A stretch of 64,000 bases of DNA, taken from assembly GCA_018335855.1 (NCBI GenBank), contig JAGXRM010000045.1, positions 1 to 64,000 of the forward strand. The letters are read 5' to 3'. The notes beneath the pieces were generated by a model. It saw nothing but the letters and a program-made list of their open reading frames with translations. It did not search any database and was not told the DNA's origin. This document shows, piece by piece, positions 55,053-63,452 of this stretch. How positions within the stretch are numbered: the first letter of the stretch is position 1; each line of letters opens with the position of its first letter. Source of the DNA: Clostridiales bacterium. GTDB lineage: Bacteria; Bacillota; Dethiobacteria; Dethiobacterales; Dethiobacteraceae. The translations under genes and the position numbers were made by a program.

Positions 55053-56084
55053 ATGACCGTAGTTTTCCGTAGGGAAAATATTTCTGCGACATTGCTTGAT
55101 CCGCGCAGTGGGTTTTCCCCGGTCAAGCATGAGATGGAATTCCGCTATGACCCGCTTACAGGCAGGTCAACCCGGCTGGCCCACTACGGAGCCATCAAGC
55201 CACAGCCGCTTAATTACAATGATTATGACGGTGAAAATAAAGGATTTTGTCCGTTTTGCCCGGATAAAATAGATAGTGTTACCTCTTTGTTTTCAACGGA
55301 TTTGATTCCCGAAGGCAGACTTCGTCAAGGTGAAGCCGCATTAATTGCGAATATCGCACCTTATGACGCATATAGCGGGCTTATTGTTATGGCTAAAAAA
55401 CATGTGCTATCCATAGCAGATCTGACTGTAGAACGGCTGCACGACGCACTCTCTCTGGGGATTGAATTTTTGCGCCGAATAAAGCGCTATGATCGGCAAA
55501 TCCCTTATTATTTTATGGGCTGGAATTATATGCCCCCTTCAGGGGGCGGCCTGGTCCATGCCCACCTGCAATTGTTCGGCAGCAAAGACCCGGGCAATGT
55601 TTACATGGACTATTTACATGGTACCGACCGCTACAATCAGGAGAATGGCGGATCTTTCTGGCAGGATTATTTAACAGAAGAGCAGCGGTTGGATGAACGC
55701 TATCTGGGACAAACCGGAGACATCCACTGGCTGGTCCCCTTTGCCCCACTGGGAGTTAATGGGGATGTTCTGGCTGTGGCACCCAATGTATCCACCGCTG
55801 AAAGCATCACACCGGAGATTGTTGCCAGCCTTGTCGGTGGAATTCGCTCTCTCTTTGATTATTATCAGGAGAAGAACGTCTTTAGTTTTAACGCTTCTCT
55901 CTTTTTCAGCCCTGAAGGGCACCCCGATTTTCCCCTGCAAATGCGCTTTTCCCCACGGACATACTTAAACACGAAAATTTTTCCACCGGATACCAACTTT
56001 TTTCATGTAATGATGCAACAGCCAATATGTGTTATCAAACCTGAAGAACTATGCAGGGAAATCCAGCCATTTTTTAGAAAATAA
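55053..56084 (+). CDS. GalT-like HIT-superfamily protein
   Basis: A 343-residue protein with the fold of galactose-1-phosphate uridylyltransferase: zinc-type CPFC at about 68-71, and the HIT motif GGGLVHAHLQLF near 165, where the second His is the nucleotidyl-accepting residue. PLTGRSTRLAHYGAIKPQP near the N-terminus is typical of a DUF4931-like subgroup. It probably transfers or cleaves a nucleotide-sugar or diadenosine polyphosphate bond. No Leloir genes are nearby, so galactose metabolism is not supported. A good GAGGAGGT site lies before the ATG. Confidence 0.78.
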   Translation: MTVVFRRENISATLLDPRSGFSPVKHEMEFRYDPLTGRSTRLAHYGAIKPQPLNYNDYDGENKGFCPFCPDKIDSVTSLFSTDLIPEGRLRQGEAALIANIAPYDAYSGLIVMAKKHVLSIADLTVERLHDALSLGIEFLRRIKRYDRQIPYYFMGWNYMPPSGGGLVHAHLQLFGSKDPGNVYMDYLHGTDRYNQENGGSFWQDYLTEEQRLDERYLGQTGDIHWLVPFAPLGVNGDVLAVAPNVSTAESITPEIVASLVGGIRSLFDYYQEKNVFSFNASLFFSPEGHPDFPLQMRFSPRTYLNTKIFPPDTNFFHVMMQQPICVIKPEELCREIQPFFRK

Positions 56085-56726
56085 TTATAACCCGGGCTTC
56101 AGCAAATGATGAATGCTTATAGAAAACTGGCCGAACGCCGACTCTGCATCTTTTTCCACAGTGTCTACCCTGATTTCTGTCATCCCCAGTTCAGTTATTA
56201 CCTGTTGCACAAAATCATAGGTATGCTTTCTGCATTGATGGGAGAGCAAAAGCTGTCCGCCCTCCTTCAGATTGTTGCGAAAAATCTTTAGCACATACGG
56301 ATTTAATTTTGGGTCATAAAATACGTCGGAGCCGATGATCCAGTCATATTTTTCAGTTAGCATGAAGTTCCGCCAATCTCCCTGATATCCTGCGGCACTA
56401 ACACCGTTAAGTCCGGCATTATGCAGTGACAGTTGGACAGCATCCTGATTATAGTCGGAAAAGGTAACTGTTGCACCTTTTAGACCGCAAACCGTTCCCG
56501 GCAGGCCCAGGCCGCTGCCCAGCTCCATCAGTGTCTTGCCTGTCAGGTCAAGATGTTCCCAGATATAGCGGGCTAAGGAACGGGCCGCCGGCCAAATTTC
56601 GGCCCAACAGGGCACAAGGTCGGCATCGGAAAGATCAGTGATTAACGCCTCCACATCATCAACAATATCCAGGTTAATGATCTTACCTGGCAGGTAAAAC
56701 GGAGTTCGTCTCAACCGGATATCCAT
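56085..56726 (-). CDS. Class I SAM-dependent methyltransferase (lysine-methyltransferase-like)
   Basis: A 213-residue methyltransferase: motif I LMELGSGLGLPGTVCG near 70-85, motif II VTFSDYN, and GSDVFYDPKL. The WPAARSLARYIWEH segment before motif I is typical of METTL20/ETFB and METTL21-type protein-lysine methyltransferases. ATG 56726 has GGAGG upstream. It ends back to back with the HIT gene, with no gap. The substrate is uncertain, perhaps a protein such as ETF-beta or a ribosomal protein. Confidence 0.8.
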   Translation of the reverse strand: MDIRLRRTPFYLPGKIINLDIVDDVEALITDLSDADLVPCWAEIWPAARSLARYIWEHLDLTGKTLMELGSGLGLPGTVCGLKGATVTFSDYNQDAVQLSLHNAGLNGVSAAGYQGDWRNFMLTEKYDWIIGSDVFYDPKLNPYVLKIFRNNLKEGGQLLLSHQCRKHTYDFVQQVITELGMTEIRVDTVEKDAESAFGQFSISIHHLLKPGL

Positions 56727-56824
56727 ACAGACCTCCAAAAGTTATTTTAAAACATAATTCCCCCTTCCCATTGTCAATTCCTGCTATGTATCTGAAGAAG
56801 TACTTATAAAAACGAGGTGAGCGA

Positions 56825-57289
56825 ATGTTTCGTTGGCGTCCCGTCATGAGACCGAAAAATTATACTGTTAAGGACTTATGGCGCAAAGGTGATAAACTGC
56901 TACGTAAGGGGAAGACCGCAGAAGCGAAAGAGGCTCTCCTCGCCGCGGCCCAATCCCACTCTCCCATAGACCGGCACTATGCATATGTAAAGCTTATCCG
57001 TCTCCTTCAATCCGCTCCTGGTCAAAACGACGAACTGGTAGAAATCTGCAAACAGGATATAGATTTATTTCCGGAGTTTTACGAAGCCTGGATGCTAGAG
57101 TATCTGAACAATATACCTACACCTTATTTTCCTTCTTTTGCCGTACTGGCAGGCATCTATGAGCAGCAAGGCAAGCATACTGAAGCACTGTCCCTTTGTG
57201 AACTGGCCATCGGTTACGGCCTTACCGAGACAATCGGTGAGGACTTCCCCGAGAGAATGGAAAGATTATTAGCTAAACTAAAATGCTAA
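56825..57289 (+). CDS. TPR-like helical repeat protein, 154 aa
   Basis: An all-helical protein with TPR-like helix pairs (LLRKGKTAEAKEALLAAAQ and LAGIYEQQGKHTEALSLCELAI). It has no signal peptide. GAGGTGAG lies before the ATG. It probably acts as a small scaffold; no partner can be named. It is monocistronic and ends in a strong terminator. Confidence 0.65.
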   Translation: MFRWRPVMRPKNYTVKDLWRKGDKLLRKGKTAEAKEALLAAAQSHSPIDRHYAYVKLIRLLQSAPGQNDELVEICKQDIDLFPEFYEAWMLEYLNNIPTPYFPSFAVLAGIYEQQGKHTEALSLCELAIGYGLTETIGEDFPERMERLLAKLKC

Positions 57290-57318
57290 AAACGGCGGTT
57301 ATCCGCCGTTTTTTTATT
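57289..57318 (+). terminator. Terminator after the TPR-like gene
   Basis: AAAACGGCGG-TTAT-CCGCCGTTTT followed by further T, directly over the stop codon. Confidence 0.93.
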
Positions 57319-57388
57319 ACTCCATTGCAAAACAGGTATACCTAAACCTAAAATAGAGCAAATTATAGAAACAAAGGAGGTGAGGAAA

Positions 57389-57571
57389 ATGATGTCAACA
57401 TTCCACTGGATTCACATTGTCGTAGGTGCGTGGCTGGCATTTGTCAACTTTTTGCCGTTTCTGCCTTCGGGGTTGTTATTAATTAACAACGTGGTAATCG
57501 GCATTATCGTCGCTCTTTATAACGCGTACTTTCTATTCGCCAAGAACAACACAGAAGTAAAACAGAAGTAA
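57389..57571 (+). CDS. SPW-repeat-like small membrane protein, 60 aa
   Basis: Two hydrophobic helices (TFHWIHIVVGAWLAFVNFLPFL and LLINNVVIGIIVALYNAYFLF) in the pattern of a single SPW repeat. ATG 57389 is chosen because AAAGGAGGTGA lies 8 bases upstream; the GTG at 57380 is part of that site. The role is unknown; single-repeat SPW proteins are common in spore-formers and actinobacteria. Confidence 0.65.
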   Translation: MMSTFHWIHIVVGAWLAFVNFLPFLPSGLLLINNVVIGIIVALYNAYFLFAKNNTEVKQK

Positions 57572-57577
57572 AAACCC

Positions 57578-57603
57578 GGTGGGCACCTCTTGGGGTGCCC
57601 ACC
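57578..57603 (+). terminator. Hairpin after the SPW-like gene
   Basis: GGTGGGCACC/GGTGCCCACC, a perfect 10-bp stem with a 6-base loop just after the stop codon, without a T-run. It may stabilise the 3' end or act as a weak terminator. Confidence 0.6.
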
Positions 57604-57633
57604 ACTGTATCAATAACAACCTCCGGGACTTCT

Positions 57634-57740
57634 GCAAATCGGGGACGGTTCTCAAGTTGCAAAGACAGTGTAACTCTGAGTTGCGTAGTACAGAGACTCA
57701 AGACGTTCGTTATGCAACTCAGGAACCGTCCCCGGTTTGC
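57634..57740. mobile_element. MITE/REP-like inverted-repeat element
   Basis: 28-bp imperfect inverted repeats bound 107 bases: 57634-57661 (GCAAATCGGGGACGGTTCTC...) and the inverse of 57713-57740 (GCAAACCGGGGACGGTTCCT...), with four mismatches in 28. The GGGGACGGTTC core is a motif I know from dispersed repeats in many anaerobes, some near REP-associated transposases; that link is from memory. No transposase lies in the window, and only one copy is seen here. Confidence 0.6.
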
Positions 57741-57793
57741 AAAATGTGCCCAACGCTGTATCAATCTACTTTGCGACATGGGAGGTGAAAAAT

Positions 57794-57934
57794 GTGAGTG
57801 AATTTAAGCATGATTCACGGGAAGAAGAAGTGGCATCCTCAGCCATTAAATACGGTGCCTGGCTCCTTGGCCTGATTATTGTCCTCTACTTTATTTCCAG
57901 AAACGTTTTTCCCTTTATCCGTTCACTGTTCTAG
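57794..57934 (+). CDS. Small single-pass membrane protein, 46 aa
   Basis: GTG 57794 has GGAGGTG 6 bases upstream. The 46-residue product has a charged N-terminus (SEFKHDSREEEV) and one helix (YGAWLLGLIIVLYFISRNVF). An upstream ATG in the same frame would run through the inverted-repeat element and is unlikely. Family not recognised. It ends by overlapping the remnant of a convergent Nudix gene. Confidence 0.5.
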   Translation: MSEFKHDSREEEVASSAIKYGAWLLGLIIVLYFISRNVFPFIRSLF

Positions 57935-58162
57935 CTCCCCACACAGCTTTTCTACGATGGGAATATCCGCCGGTGCGAAATTATAATGGTGTAAGTCACA
58001 GATGTTTACCCATTTAATTTCATCATGGGCGTTTATTTTTATTTCCCCGGAAATTCATGTAGTCTGAAAAGCTAACAGTTCAATACTGCCGTGGCCGTAA
58101 TTATGTTTGGGAAAAAGGCACTCGCAATCTCCTGTAGCCAATCCTAATTGTTCCAGTTCCTG
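57923..58162 (-). pseudogene. C-terminal remnant of a Nudix hydrolase with in-frame stop
   Basis: On the minus strand one frame reads LEQLGLATGDCECLFPKHNY, GHGSIELLAFQTT, a TGA at 58055-58057, then ISGEIKINAHDEIKWVN and DLHHYNFAPADIPIVEKL. This is the C-terminal half of MutT/CTP-pyrophosphohydrolase-type Nudix proteins. The N-terminal half with the Nudix box GX5EX7REUXEEXGU is gone, replaced by the start region of comA. Loss of the catalytic half plus a nonsense codon makes it a pseudogene. Confidence 0.78.
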
Positions 58163-58232
58163 TAACTTATAGTCCGGGGTTTGAATACGATAACTACAGG
58201 TATCCTGATTAACAGAGAGGAGATTTTTTTGC

Positions 58233-59069
58233 ATGAACGATAATTTCAATAACGGATGGGGCTTAGATTTACAGTTTCCCTTACAGGACAGAACTCCTGA
58301 TAAACCCCGGAATGACGGAATTACCATGATTCTGGACAAAGGTCTCGGTTTACGGGAAACGGCAGACTTGCTGGAAATGTCAGCACGATACATAGATTTT
58401 TGGAAATTGAGCTTTGGCTCCTCAGCTCTCTATAATCCGCGGATCCTGGCAGATAAAATAAAACTGGTCTGTCAGTTTGATGTCCAAATCTATCCTGGCG
58501 GCACGTTTACTGAGATTGCCTTCAGCCAGGGTAAACTGTCAGCATATTTCCAGCGCGCAAAAGCTCTGGGTTTTTCTGCGGTTGAAATCTCTGACGGTAC
58601 TATTCAAATCTCTCCCTGGCAGAGAAGCCAAATGATTAAGACGGCCCGGGATCTGAATCTTCCCGTTATTACAGAGATTGGTAAAAAAGAAGCCGGTGAA
58701 ATCTTTGTCGCAGATGCAATGGCTGAACAAGTAAACAGGGACTTGGAAGACGGAGCGTTTAAAGTCATTCTGGAGGCAAGAGAATCGGGGAGAAATGTTA
58801 CTATTTTTAATGACCGGGGAAACATTGAACGGGAAAAGTTAAATAAATTTTTACTGGCAGTCTCTCGGCAAGAAAACCTTATCTGGGAAGCTCCTCTGAA
58901 AAAACAGCAGGTAGAATTTGTCACTATGTTTGGACCCAACGTTAATCTGGGAAATATTGCACCCGAGGAAGTGATTGCCTTAGAGTCCCTCCGTACCGGA
59001 TTACGCGCGGATACCTTTAAACTCTCACTGATAGAACATGAAGCTGACTTTATCAGTAACAGAAGGTAG
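58233..59069 (+). CDS. comA: Phosphosulfolactate synthase ComA
   Basis: A 278-residue TIM-barrel enzyme adding sulfite to phosphoenolpyruvate to give (R)-2-phospho-3-sulfolactate. Family motifs: GITMILDKGLGL, IDFWKLSFGSSALY, IYPGGTFTEIA, GFSAVEISDGTI, TEIGKKE and FGPNVNLGNIAPEEVIALESLRTGLRADT. The next gene, 6 bases later, encodes the phosphatase ComB. In methanogens this opens coenzyme M synthesis; in Bacillus relatives it makes sulfolactate stored in spores. No other coenzyme M genes are seen, so the spore role is more likely. Confidence 0.95.
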   Translation: MNDNFNNGWGLDLQFPLQDRTPDKPRNDGITMILDKGLGLRETADLLEMSARYIDFWKLSFGSSALYNPRILADKIKLVCQFDVQIYPGGTFTEIAFSQGKLSAYFQRAKALGFSAVEISDGTIQISPWQRSQMIKTARDLNLPVITEIGKKEAGEIFVADAMAEQVNRDLEDGAFKVILEARESGRNVTIFNDRGNIEREKLNKFLLAVSRQENLIWEAPLKKQQVEFVTMFGPNVNLGNIAPEEVIALESLRTGLRADTFKLSLIEHEADFISNRR

Positions 59070-59075
59070 CACGTT

Positions 59076-59825
59076 ATGAATATTGACATCATTCTTACGC
59101 ATGAAGCGATTGATTTGCGAAAAATAAGAGGAAAAATTTGTGTTGTTATTGATACACTCAGAGCGACAAGTACGATAATTACCGCCGTAAACAGCGGTTG
59201 TTCTGAAATTATTCCTGCCTCCTCCATAACCGAGGCGCTGCGCCTAAAAGAAAATATATTATACAATGAATACCTTTTAGGCGGGGAAATCGAAGGTCAG
59301 CATATTCAGAACTTTCATTTAGGTAATTCACCCTTGGAATATTATAACGGGCACTTACGGGGTAACGGGTTAATATTTAGCACTACTAACGGAACCCGGA
59401 CCTTACAGAAAGTAAGAAAGGCCCGTTCAGTAGTTGTGTGCGCTCTGCTTAACGCAACAGCGGTAGTAAAATGGTTAGCCAGTCAGAGCAAGGATATCCT
59501 GATTTGCTGCGCGGGCACCCGGGGAAACTATTCCCTGGAAGATTTTTTAACTGCCGGATGTATTGTCAGTGGGCTTACACAACGAAAAATTATCTGCACA
59601 ACTACTGACATAGCTTATACAGCGGCTTGCTTCTACAGACATAACAAACTACTGGCAGGAAACCCACTTTCGTTTGCCTCGCTGTTAAAAAGAACAATAA
59701 ACGGAAAGCGGCTGCTGGAAGCCGGTTTTGAAGAAGATATTATTTACTGTGGACAGCAAGACATCCTCTCTGTCCTGCCATTTTATAAAAATGGCACAAT
59801 TAAGGCTTTTGCTAATCTGCGCTAG
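59076..59825 (+). CDS. comB: 2-phosphosulfolactate phosphatase ComB
   Basis: A 249-residue Mg-dependent phosphatase releasing 3-sulfolactate. Motifs: VVIDTLRATSTIITAVNSG near the N-terminus, LLGGEIEGQHIQNFHLGNSP, STTNGTRTL and CAGTRGNYSLEDFLTAG. It acts after ComA, encoded directly upstream. No sulfolactate dehydrogenase (ComC) follows, again pointing to sulfolactate as the end product. Confidence 0.95.
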   Translation: MNIDIILTHEAIDLRKIRGKICVVIDTLRATSTIITAVNSGCSEIIPASSITEALRLKENILYNEYLLGGEIEGQHIQNFHLGNSPLEYYNGHLRGNGLIFSTTNGTRTLQKVRKARSVVVCALLNATAVVKWLASQSKDILICCAGTRGNYSLEDFLTAGCIVSGLTQRKIICTTTDIAYTAACFYRHNKLLAGNPLSFASLLKRTINGKRLLEAGFEEDIIYCGQQDILSVLPFYKNGTIKAFANLR

Positions 59826-59886
59826 ATTCTAGCGTGCCCCTTTCTCACATATACTTTTTACATATTAAAAAGCAAGGGGCAGTTAT

Positions 59887-60342
59887 ATGAACGGATTTAT
59901 CTTCACACTGGGAATTTTTATTCTGGGTCTGGTGGCTCGTTCACATTCAATTACCATTGCTGCAGGGATAATTTTAGCTGTAAAGTTACTCAATATAAAA
60001 AGCCTGCTTCCTTTATTGGAGGAACGGGGGATTGAAATCGGGCTCCTGTTTCTGATGATCGCGGTGCTCGTCCCCATTGCAGTAGACCGGGTCGGCACAA
60101 AAGATATCATACTGACATTCAGCTCGTTACCTGGAATTCTGGCCATTGCCGGAGGAATCATTGCTACCCGTCTGAACGGCATGGGGTTAAATTTACTCGA
60201 GAGCCAGCCCCAGATTATTCTGGGGCTGGTAATCGGATCTATCATCGGTATTGTTTTCTTAAAAGGTGTTCCCGTCGGTCCTCTGATGGCAGGCGGTATT
60301 ACCGCATTCTTTTTAGCGTTAACTTCGCTTTTTAGTAAATAA
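59887..60342 (+). CDS. DUF441 (YeaL-type) membrane protein
   Basis: A 151-residue protein with four hydrophobic segments and the family features: GLVARSHSITIAAGIILAVKLL, LLEERGIEIGLLFLMIAVLVP, and GVPVGPLMAGGITAFFLAL. It is found in many Firmicutes and enterobacteria (YeaL) without known function. AAGGGG precedes the ATG. It follows comB by 60 bases; TGCCCCTT and AAGGGGCA flank that gap as inverted repeats. Confidence 0.9.
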   Translation: MNGFIFTLGIFILGLVARSHSITIAAGIILAVKLLNIKSLLPLLEERGIEIGLLFLMIAVLVPIAVDRVGTKDIILTFSSLPGILAIAGGIIATRLNGMGLNLLESQPQIILGLVIGSIIGIVFLKGVPVGPLMAGGITAFFLALTSLFSK

Positions 60343-60393
60343 TTTAATAACCTCCTATCTTTTCCGCAAAGTCTACGGTCAGGGGTGTTGTCC

Positions 60394-60540
60394 ATGTATA
60401 TTGAAATATCATTTATGCTTTTTATTTTTCTCGTCTCCTGGCTAATGGCACGGGGACCGTTCATGAATGTAAACCGTGGTGATACATATCAATATTATTT
60501 TCGCAAGAAAAACGCCGGGCAAAAGCGAAATGCCAACTAG
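60394..60540 (+). CDS. Putative small membrane protein, 48 aa
   Basis: ATG 60394 follows GGGGTG by about 6 bases. The product has one hydrophobic helix (FMLFIFLVSWLMA) and a basic Tyr/Lys-rich tail. The frame ends by overlapping the convergent MFS gene stop by 4 bases. No family recognised. Confidence 0.45.
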   Translation: MYIEISFMLFIFLVSWLMARGPFMNVNRGDTYQYYFRKKNAGQKRNAN

Positions 60541-61745
60541 GCATTCCCAGTCCCCATAATAACTTTTTCCTTGATGAGAATGAACCCTAAAATACCTGAA
60601 ATTAAAGCTAATCCCCCTCCGAAAAAAAACATGACAGGAATACTGATATCTTGTAGCAGAGAAAATGCAGGCGGCCCCAACGCCACACCAATAAAGCGCA
60701 CAGCACCGTAAAGGGACGTTACCCCGCCCCTCTGCTCACTTTGTGTTGCACTTGTAACCATGGTATTTATCGCTGGCAGAACAAGGCCACTGCCTAAACC
60801 TAACACTCCTAGTATTGCTGGATAAACATAAACACTCTCACAGCAGAACGGGAGAATTCCCATGGCAACCGATACAATAATCATGCCTGCAAATAAAGCC
60901 AGTTTGTAGTATTTTCCTTTTTTACGTAAAAAAAGACCCGTTAAATACGCTGTTACAGACATGCTCAAAAGAGGGATGGATAAAACCATCCCTTTTATAA
61001 TTCCGCCAAGATTAAAATTAGTGACCAGGATATCAGACGTAAATGATAAGACACCAAAAAGGATGAACAGGACAACCATCCCCGCTAAAAAGTTAAACAG
61101 CAGTGAAACGCCTTTTTGCTTAAATATCTCTGCAATGGCACCAATATATTTGCCAAAGGGGCGTTTTTCCACATTTCCCTTTGGTTCTTTTACCAGAATC
61201 CAAATCAGAATTGCAATTGGAACGGAAAGCAAGGCGTATGAAAAAAAAAGCGCATACCAGACGATAAGTGCCACTGCGGCACCGATAATCGGGCTAAGCA
61301 CTTTACCCATTCCATTAGCCGCCTCCAGAATACCCATGCTCTCTGAGCGTTCCTTCGTCTTAAACATATCCCCCGCCAACGCCATGGCCAAAGGGCCTGT
61401 TCCCGCAGCCCCCAGTCCCTGAATAACCCGGGCGCCCAAAATCACAGCATACGGGTTGCTCAACAGAGCCGAAGCCGTCCCTGCAATAGCTCCACCCAAC
61501 CCATAAAGAATAATGCATGGTATGATAATGATCTTTCGCCCGATCCGGTCTGATAAATACCCCAAAAAAGGGATTGCTACGGCGGCAGGTGCTGAAAAAA
61601 AAGTAATGAGTAAACCTACCTGAAATTGTGTAATGTTAAGTTCGTTTTTTATCGTCGGAAATTCCGGAATCAGCATGGAGTTTCCTAACACCATCAGGAA
61701 GGGGACTGTGCTTAGAATGACTACCATCAATTTTTTATTCTGCAT
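60537..61745 (-). CDS. MFS drug-efflux-type transporter
   Basis: A 402-residue twelve-helix permease. Motif A between helices 2 and 3 is clear (GYLSDRIGRKIIII), and LGARVIQGLGAAGTGPLAMAL is the antiporter-type helix 4-5 motif of the DHA1 family (Bcr, EmrD, YfmO type). It is probably a proton-driven exporter of small hydrophobic compounds. ATG 61745 has GGAGG 5 bases upstream and is preferred over 61757. Confidence 0.87.
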   Translation of the reverse strand: MQNKKLMVVILSTVPFLMVLGNSMLIPEFPTIKNELNITQFQVGLLITFFSAPAAVAIPFLGYLSDRIGRKIIIIPCIILYGLGGAIAGTASALLSNPYAVILGARVIQGLGAAGTGPLAMALAGDMFKTKERSESMGILEAANGMGKVLSPIIGAAVALIVWYALFFSYALLSVPIAILIWILVKEPKGNVEKRPFGKYIGAIAEIFKQKGVSLLFNFLAGMVVLFILFGVLSFTSDILVTNFNLGGIIKGMVLSIPLLSMSVTAYLTGLFLRKKGKYYKLALFAGMIIVSVAMGILPFCCESVYVYPAILGVLGLGSGLVLPAINTMVTSATQSEQRGGVTSLYGAVRFIGVALGPPAFSLLQDISIPVMFFFGGGLALISGILGFILIKEKVIMGTGNA

Positions 61746-61915
61746 ATAAACCTCCATCTCGCTGCTAAAGCAGCGCTAGCTCCTCTATTTTACTGTTGAT
61801 TTTTACAGGCAAGGTTTAGTGTAAGGTTAATATGCCGAATTTATACGCTGCCAGCTTCTCACCTTTTTAAACGATGCACCATAAGATAGAGAATAAAACA
61901 ACAGGAGGTTATAGG

Positions 61916-63244
61916 ATGGCAAGTCTGGTCCGGAGAGCATCGTCTAAACTTCAAAACGTCAATTGGTCACCCTTATGGAAAACGGAAGACTGGTGGACCG
62001 TTTGGCTGGGAACATCGATTATGCTTATCGCTCTGCTGAAAATTGTCACTAAAATTCCTACCCCCGGCAAGTGGGCTACAAACCCTTTGGAAGCTGTGAC
62101 CGTAGCGTCGCTCTGGCAGCTCATACTCCTTGGTTTGGGAATAGGAGCAATTACATGTCTGGCCTTAAAATTCATGGAAAACAAAGCCCAAAAGTTTATC
62201 ATTGGTTTCCCCTTTCTCTTCTCCCTTTCTTTTCTCGCCTTTCTGCTTGGCAGGAACATCACGTTTAGTAAATACCAACTCGATAACGTTATCTGGGCAC
62301 TGGTTATCGGACTTGTTATCAGTAATACTGTAGGGAAGCCGAAATGGCTGGCCGAAACGACTAGGACCGAGTTGTTTATTAAAACAGGACTGGTGCTACT
62401 TGGAGCCGAAATTCTATTTAACCGAATTATGGTGTTGGGTCTATATGGTTTAGGGGTTGCCTGGCTCGTCACACCGGTAGTGTTCAGCTTTATGCTATTT
62501 CTGGGCATTAAAGTTCTCAAAATTGAAAGCAAATCTCTTGTTGCGACCATCAGTGCCGCTACATCCATATGCGGTGTCTCCGCCGCAATTGCAGCCGGTT
62601 CTGCCACCCGTGCAAAAAAAGAGGAGATCGGCTACGCAATCTCACTCTCACTAATCTTCACTGTATTAATGATGTTAGGAATGCCTTACATAATCAAGCT
62701 GGTTAATTTAGGCCAGTACGTAGGCGGTGCCCTGATTGGAGGTACTGTGGACTCCACTGGTGCAGTCGTAGTGTCCGGTGCTCTACTGGGCGAAACGGCA
62801 ATGGAGATCGCAGCCATCATCAAAATGATCCAAAACGTACTTATCGGTATAGCCGCTTTTGCGTTATCCTATGTATGGGTAACCCGCGTAGAAGAAAGAG
62901 AACACGACAGCAAACCCACAATCTTAGAAGTTTGGTATCGCTTCCCCAAATTCATCCTCGGCTTTGTCCTGGCCTCCGCCGTTTTCTCCTTTGTTCTCAC
63001 TCCGATGTTGGGCACCGAGGGTGTGGGAGAGATTCTTAGCGTGACCAGGGGAATGCGCGGTTGGTTCTTCTGTCTTGCCTTTGTCTCCATCGGTCTGGAA
63101 ACAAATTTTTCAAGATTGCTTGAACTCGGCAAAGGCGGCAAGCCTGTCATTCTGTATATAGTTGGTCAGAGCTTTAATATTATTATGACTTTAATCGCTG
63201 CACTTATCTTTTTCAGCGGGAGAATCTTCCCTCTGCCAATGTGA
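61916..63244 (+). CDS. YeiH-family (UPF0324) putative sulfate/anion exporter
   Basis: A 442-residue membrane protein with about eleven helices. It carries the Cons_hypoth698 features: TGLVLLGAEILFNRI, ATISAATSICGVSAAIAAG, GGTVDSTGAVVVSGAL and SIGLETNFSRLLELGKGGKP. Members are described as putative sulfate exporters. ATG 61916 has GGAGGT upstream; the frame above is not conserved. Position near comA-comB makes a sulfonate or sulfate anion plausible, but this is only association; an MFS gene and others lie between. Confidence 0.87.
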   Translation: MASLVRRASSKLQNVNWSPLWKTEDWWTVWLGTSIMLIALLKIVTKIPTPGKWATNPLEAVTVASLWQLILLGLGIGAITCLALKFMENKAQKFIIGFPFLFSLSFLAFLLGRNITFSKYQLDNVIWALVIGLVISNTVGKPKWLAETTRTELFIKTGLVLLGAEILFNRIMVLGLYGLGVAWLVTPVVFSFMLFLGIKVLKIESKSLVATISAATSICGVSAAIAAGSATRAKKEEIGYAISLSLIFTVLMMLGMPYIIKLVNLGQYVGGALIGGTVDSTGAVVVSGALLGETAMEIAAIIKMIQNVLIGIAAFALSYVWVTRVEEREHDSKPTILEVWYRFPKFILGFVLASAVFSFVLTPMLGTEGVGEILSVTRGMRGWFFCLAFVSIGLETNFSRLLELGKGGKPVILYIVGQSFNIIMTLIAALIFFSGRIFPLPM

Positions 63245-63296
63245 CAGGACACATGATCCCTCAATTCCATAGCGATAAAAAAGAAAGCGTCTGTGT

Positions 63297-63452
63297 TTAC
63301 GCTCCAACGATAACTCCGGCAAAAACAGCACCATGGAACGCTAGTCCACCCTGATGCACAGCAAAAACACTTAACAGGTTTCCCCGGTAGCCACTGAAGT
63401 TTAAAACTACATAGAGCACCCGCGCTCCTACCAGGCCTCCTTTTCGTTTGTC
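63297..63452 (-). pseudogene. Fragment of prolipoprotein diacylglyceryl transferase (Lgt)
   Basis: A minus-strand frame encodes about 51 residues (KRKGGLVGARVLYVVLNF, then GGLAFHGAVFAGVIVGA and a stop). This is the Lgt segment with the GARxxYV and GGLAxHGG-like motifs, normally followed by further helices. Both ends of the gene are missing. An intact lgt must lie elsewhere, because this genome encodes lipoproteins. Confidence 0.7.

Noticed and set aside
57595-57801. Small plus-strand frames running through the GGGGACGGTTC element
   Set aside because: They coincide with the inverted-repeat element and lack ribosome-binding sites; the only supported frame starts at GTG 57794.
58055-58393. 112-residue minus-strand gene opposite comA
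   Set aside because: Its first two thirds are antisense to comA and only its end matches Nudix; the homology goes on beyond its stop. A selenocysteine reading of the TGA is not credible without a catalytic half or SECIS-like element.
59887-60464. 193-residue minus-strand frame opposite the DUF441 gene
   Set aside because: It is the complement of a clear membrane-protein gene; its composition (Ile/Pro/Arg-rich) is typical of antisense frames.
61951-62607. 218-residue minus-strand frame opposite the YeiH-family gene
   Set aside because: Antisense to a conserved family; no ribosome-binding site or domain.
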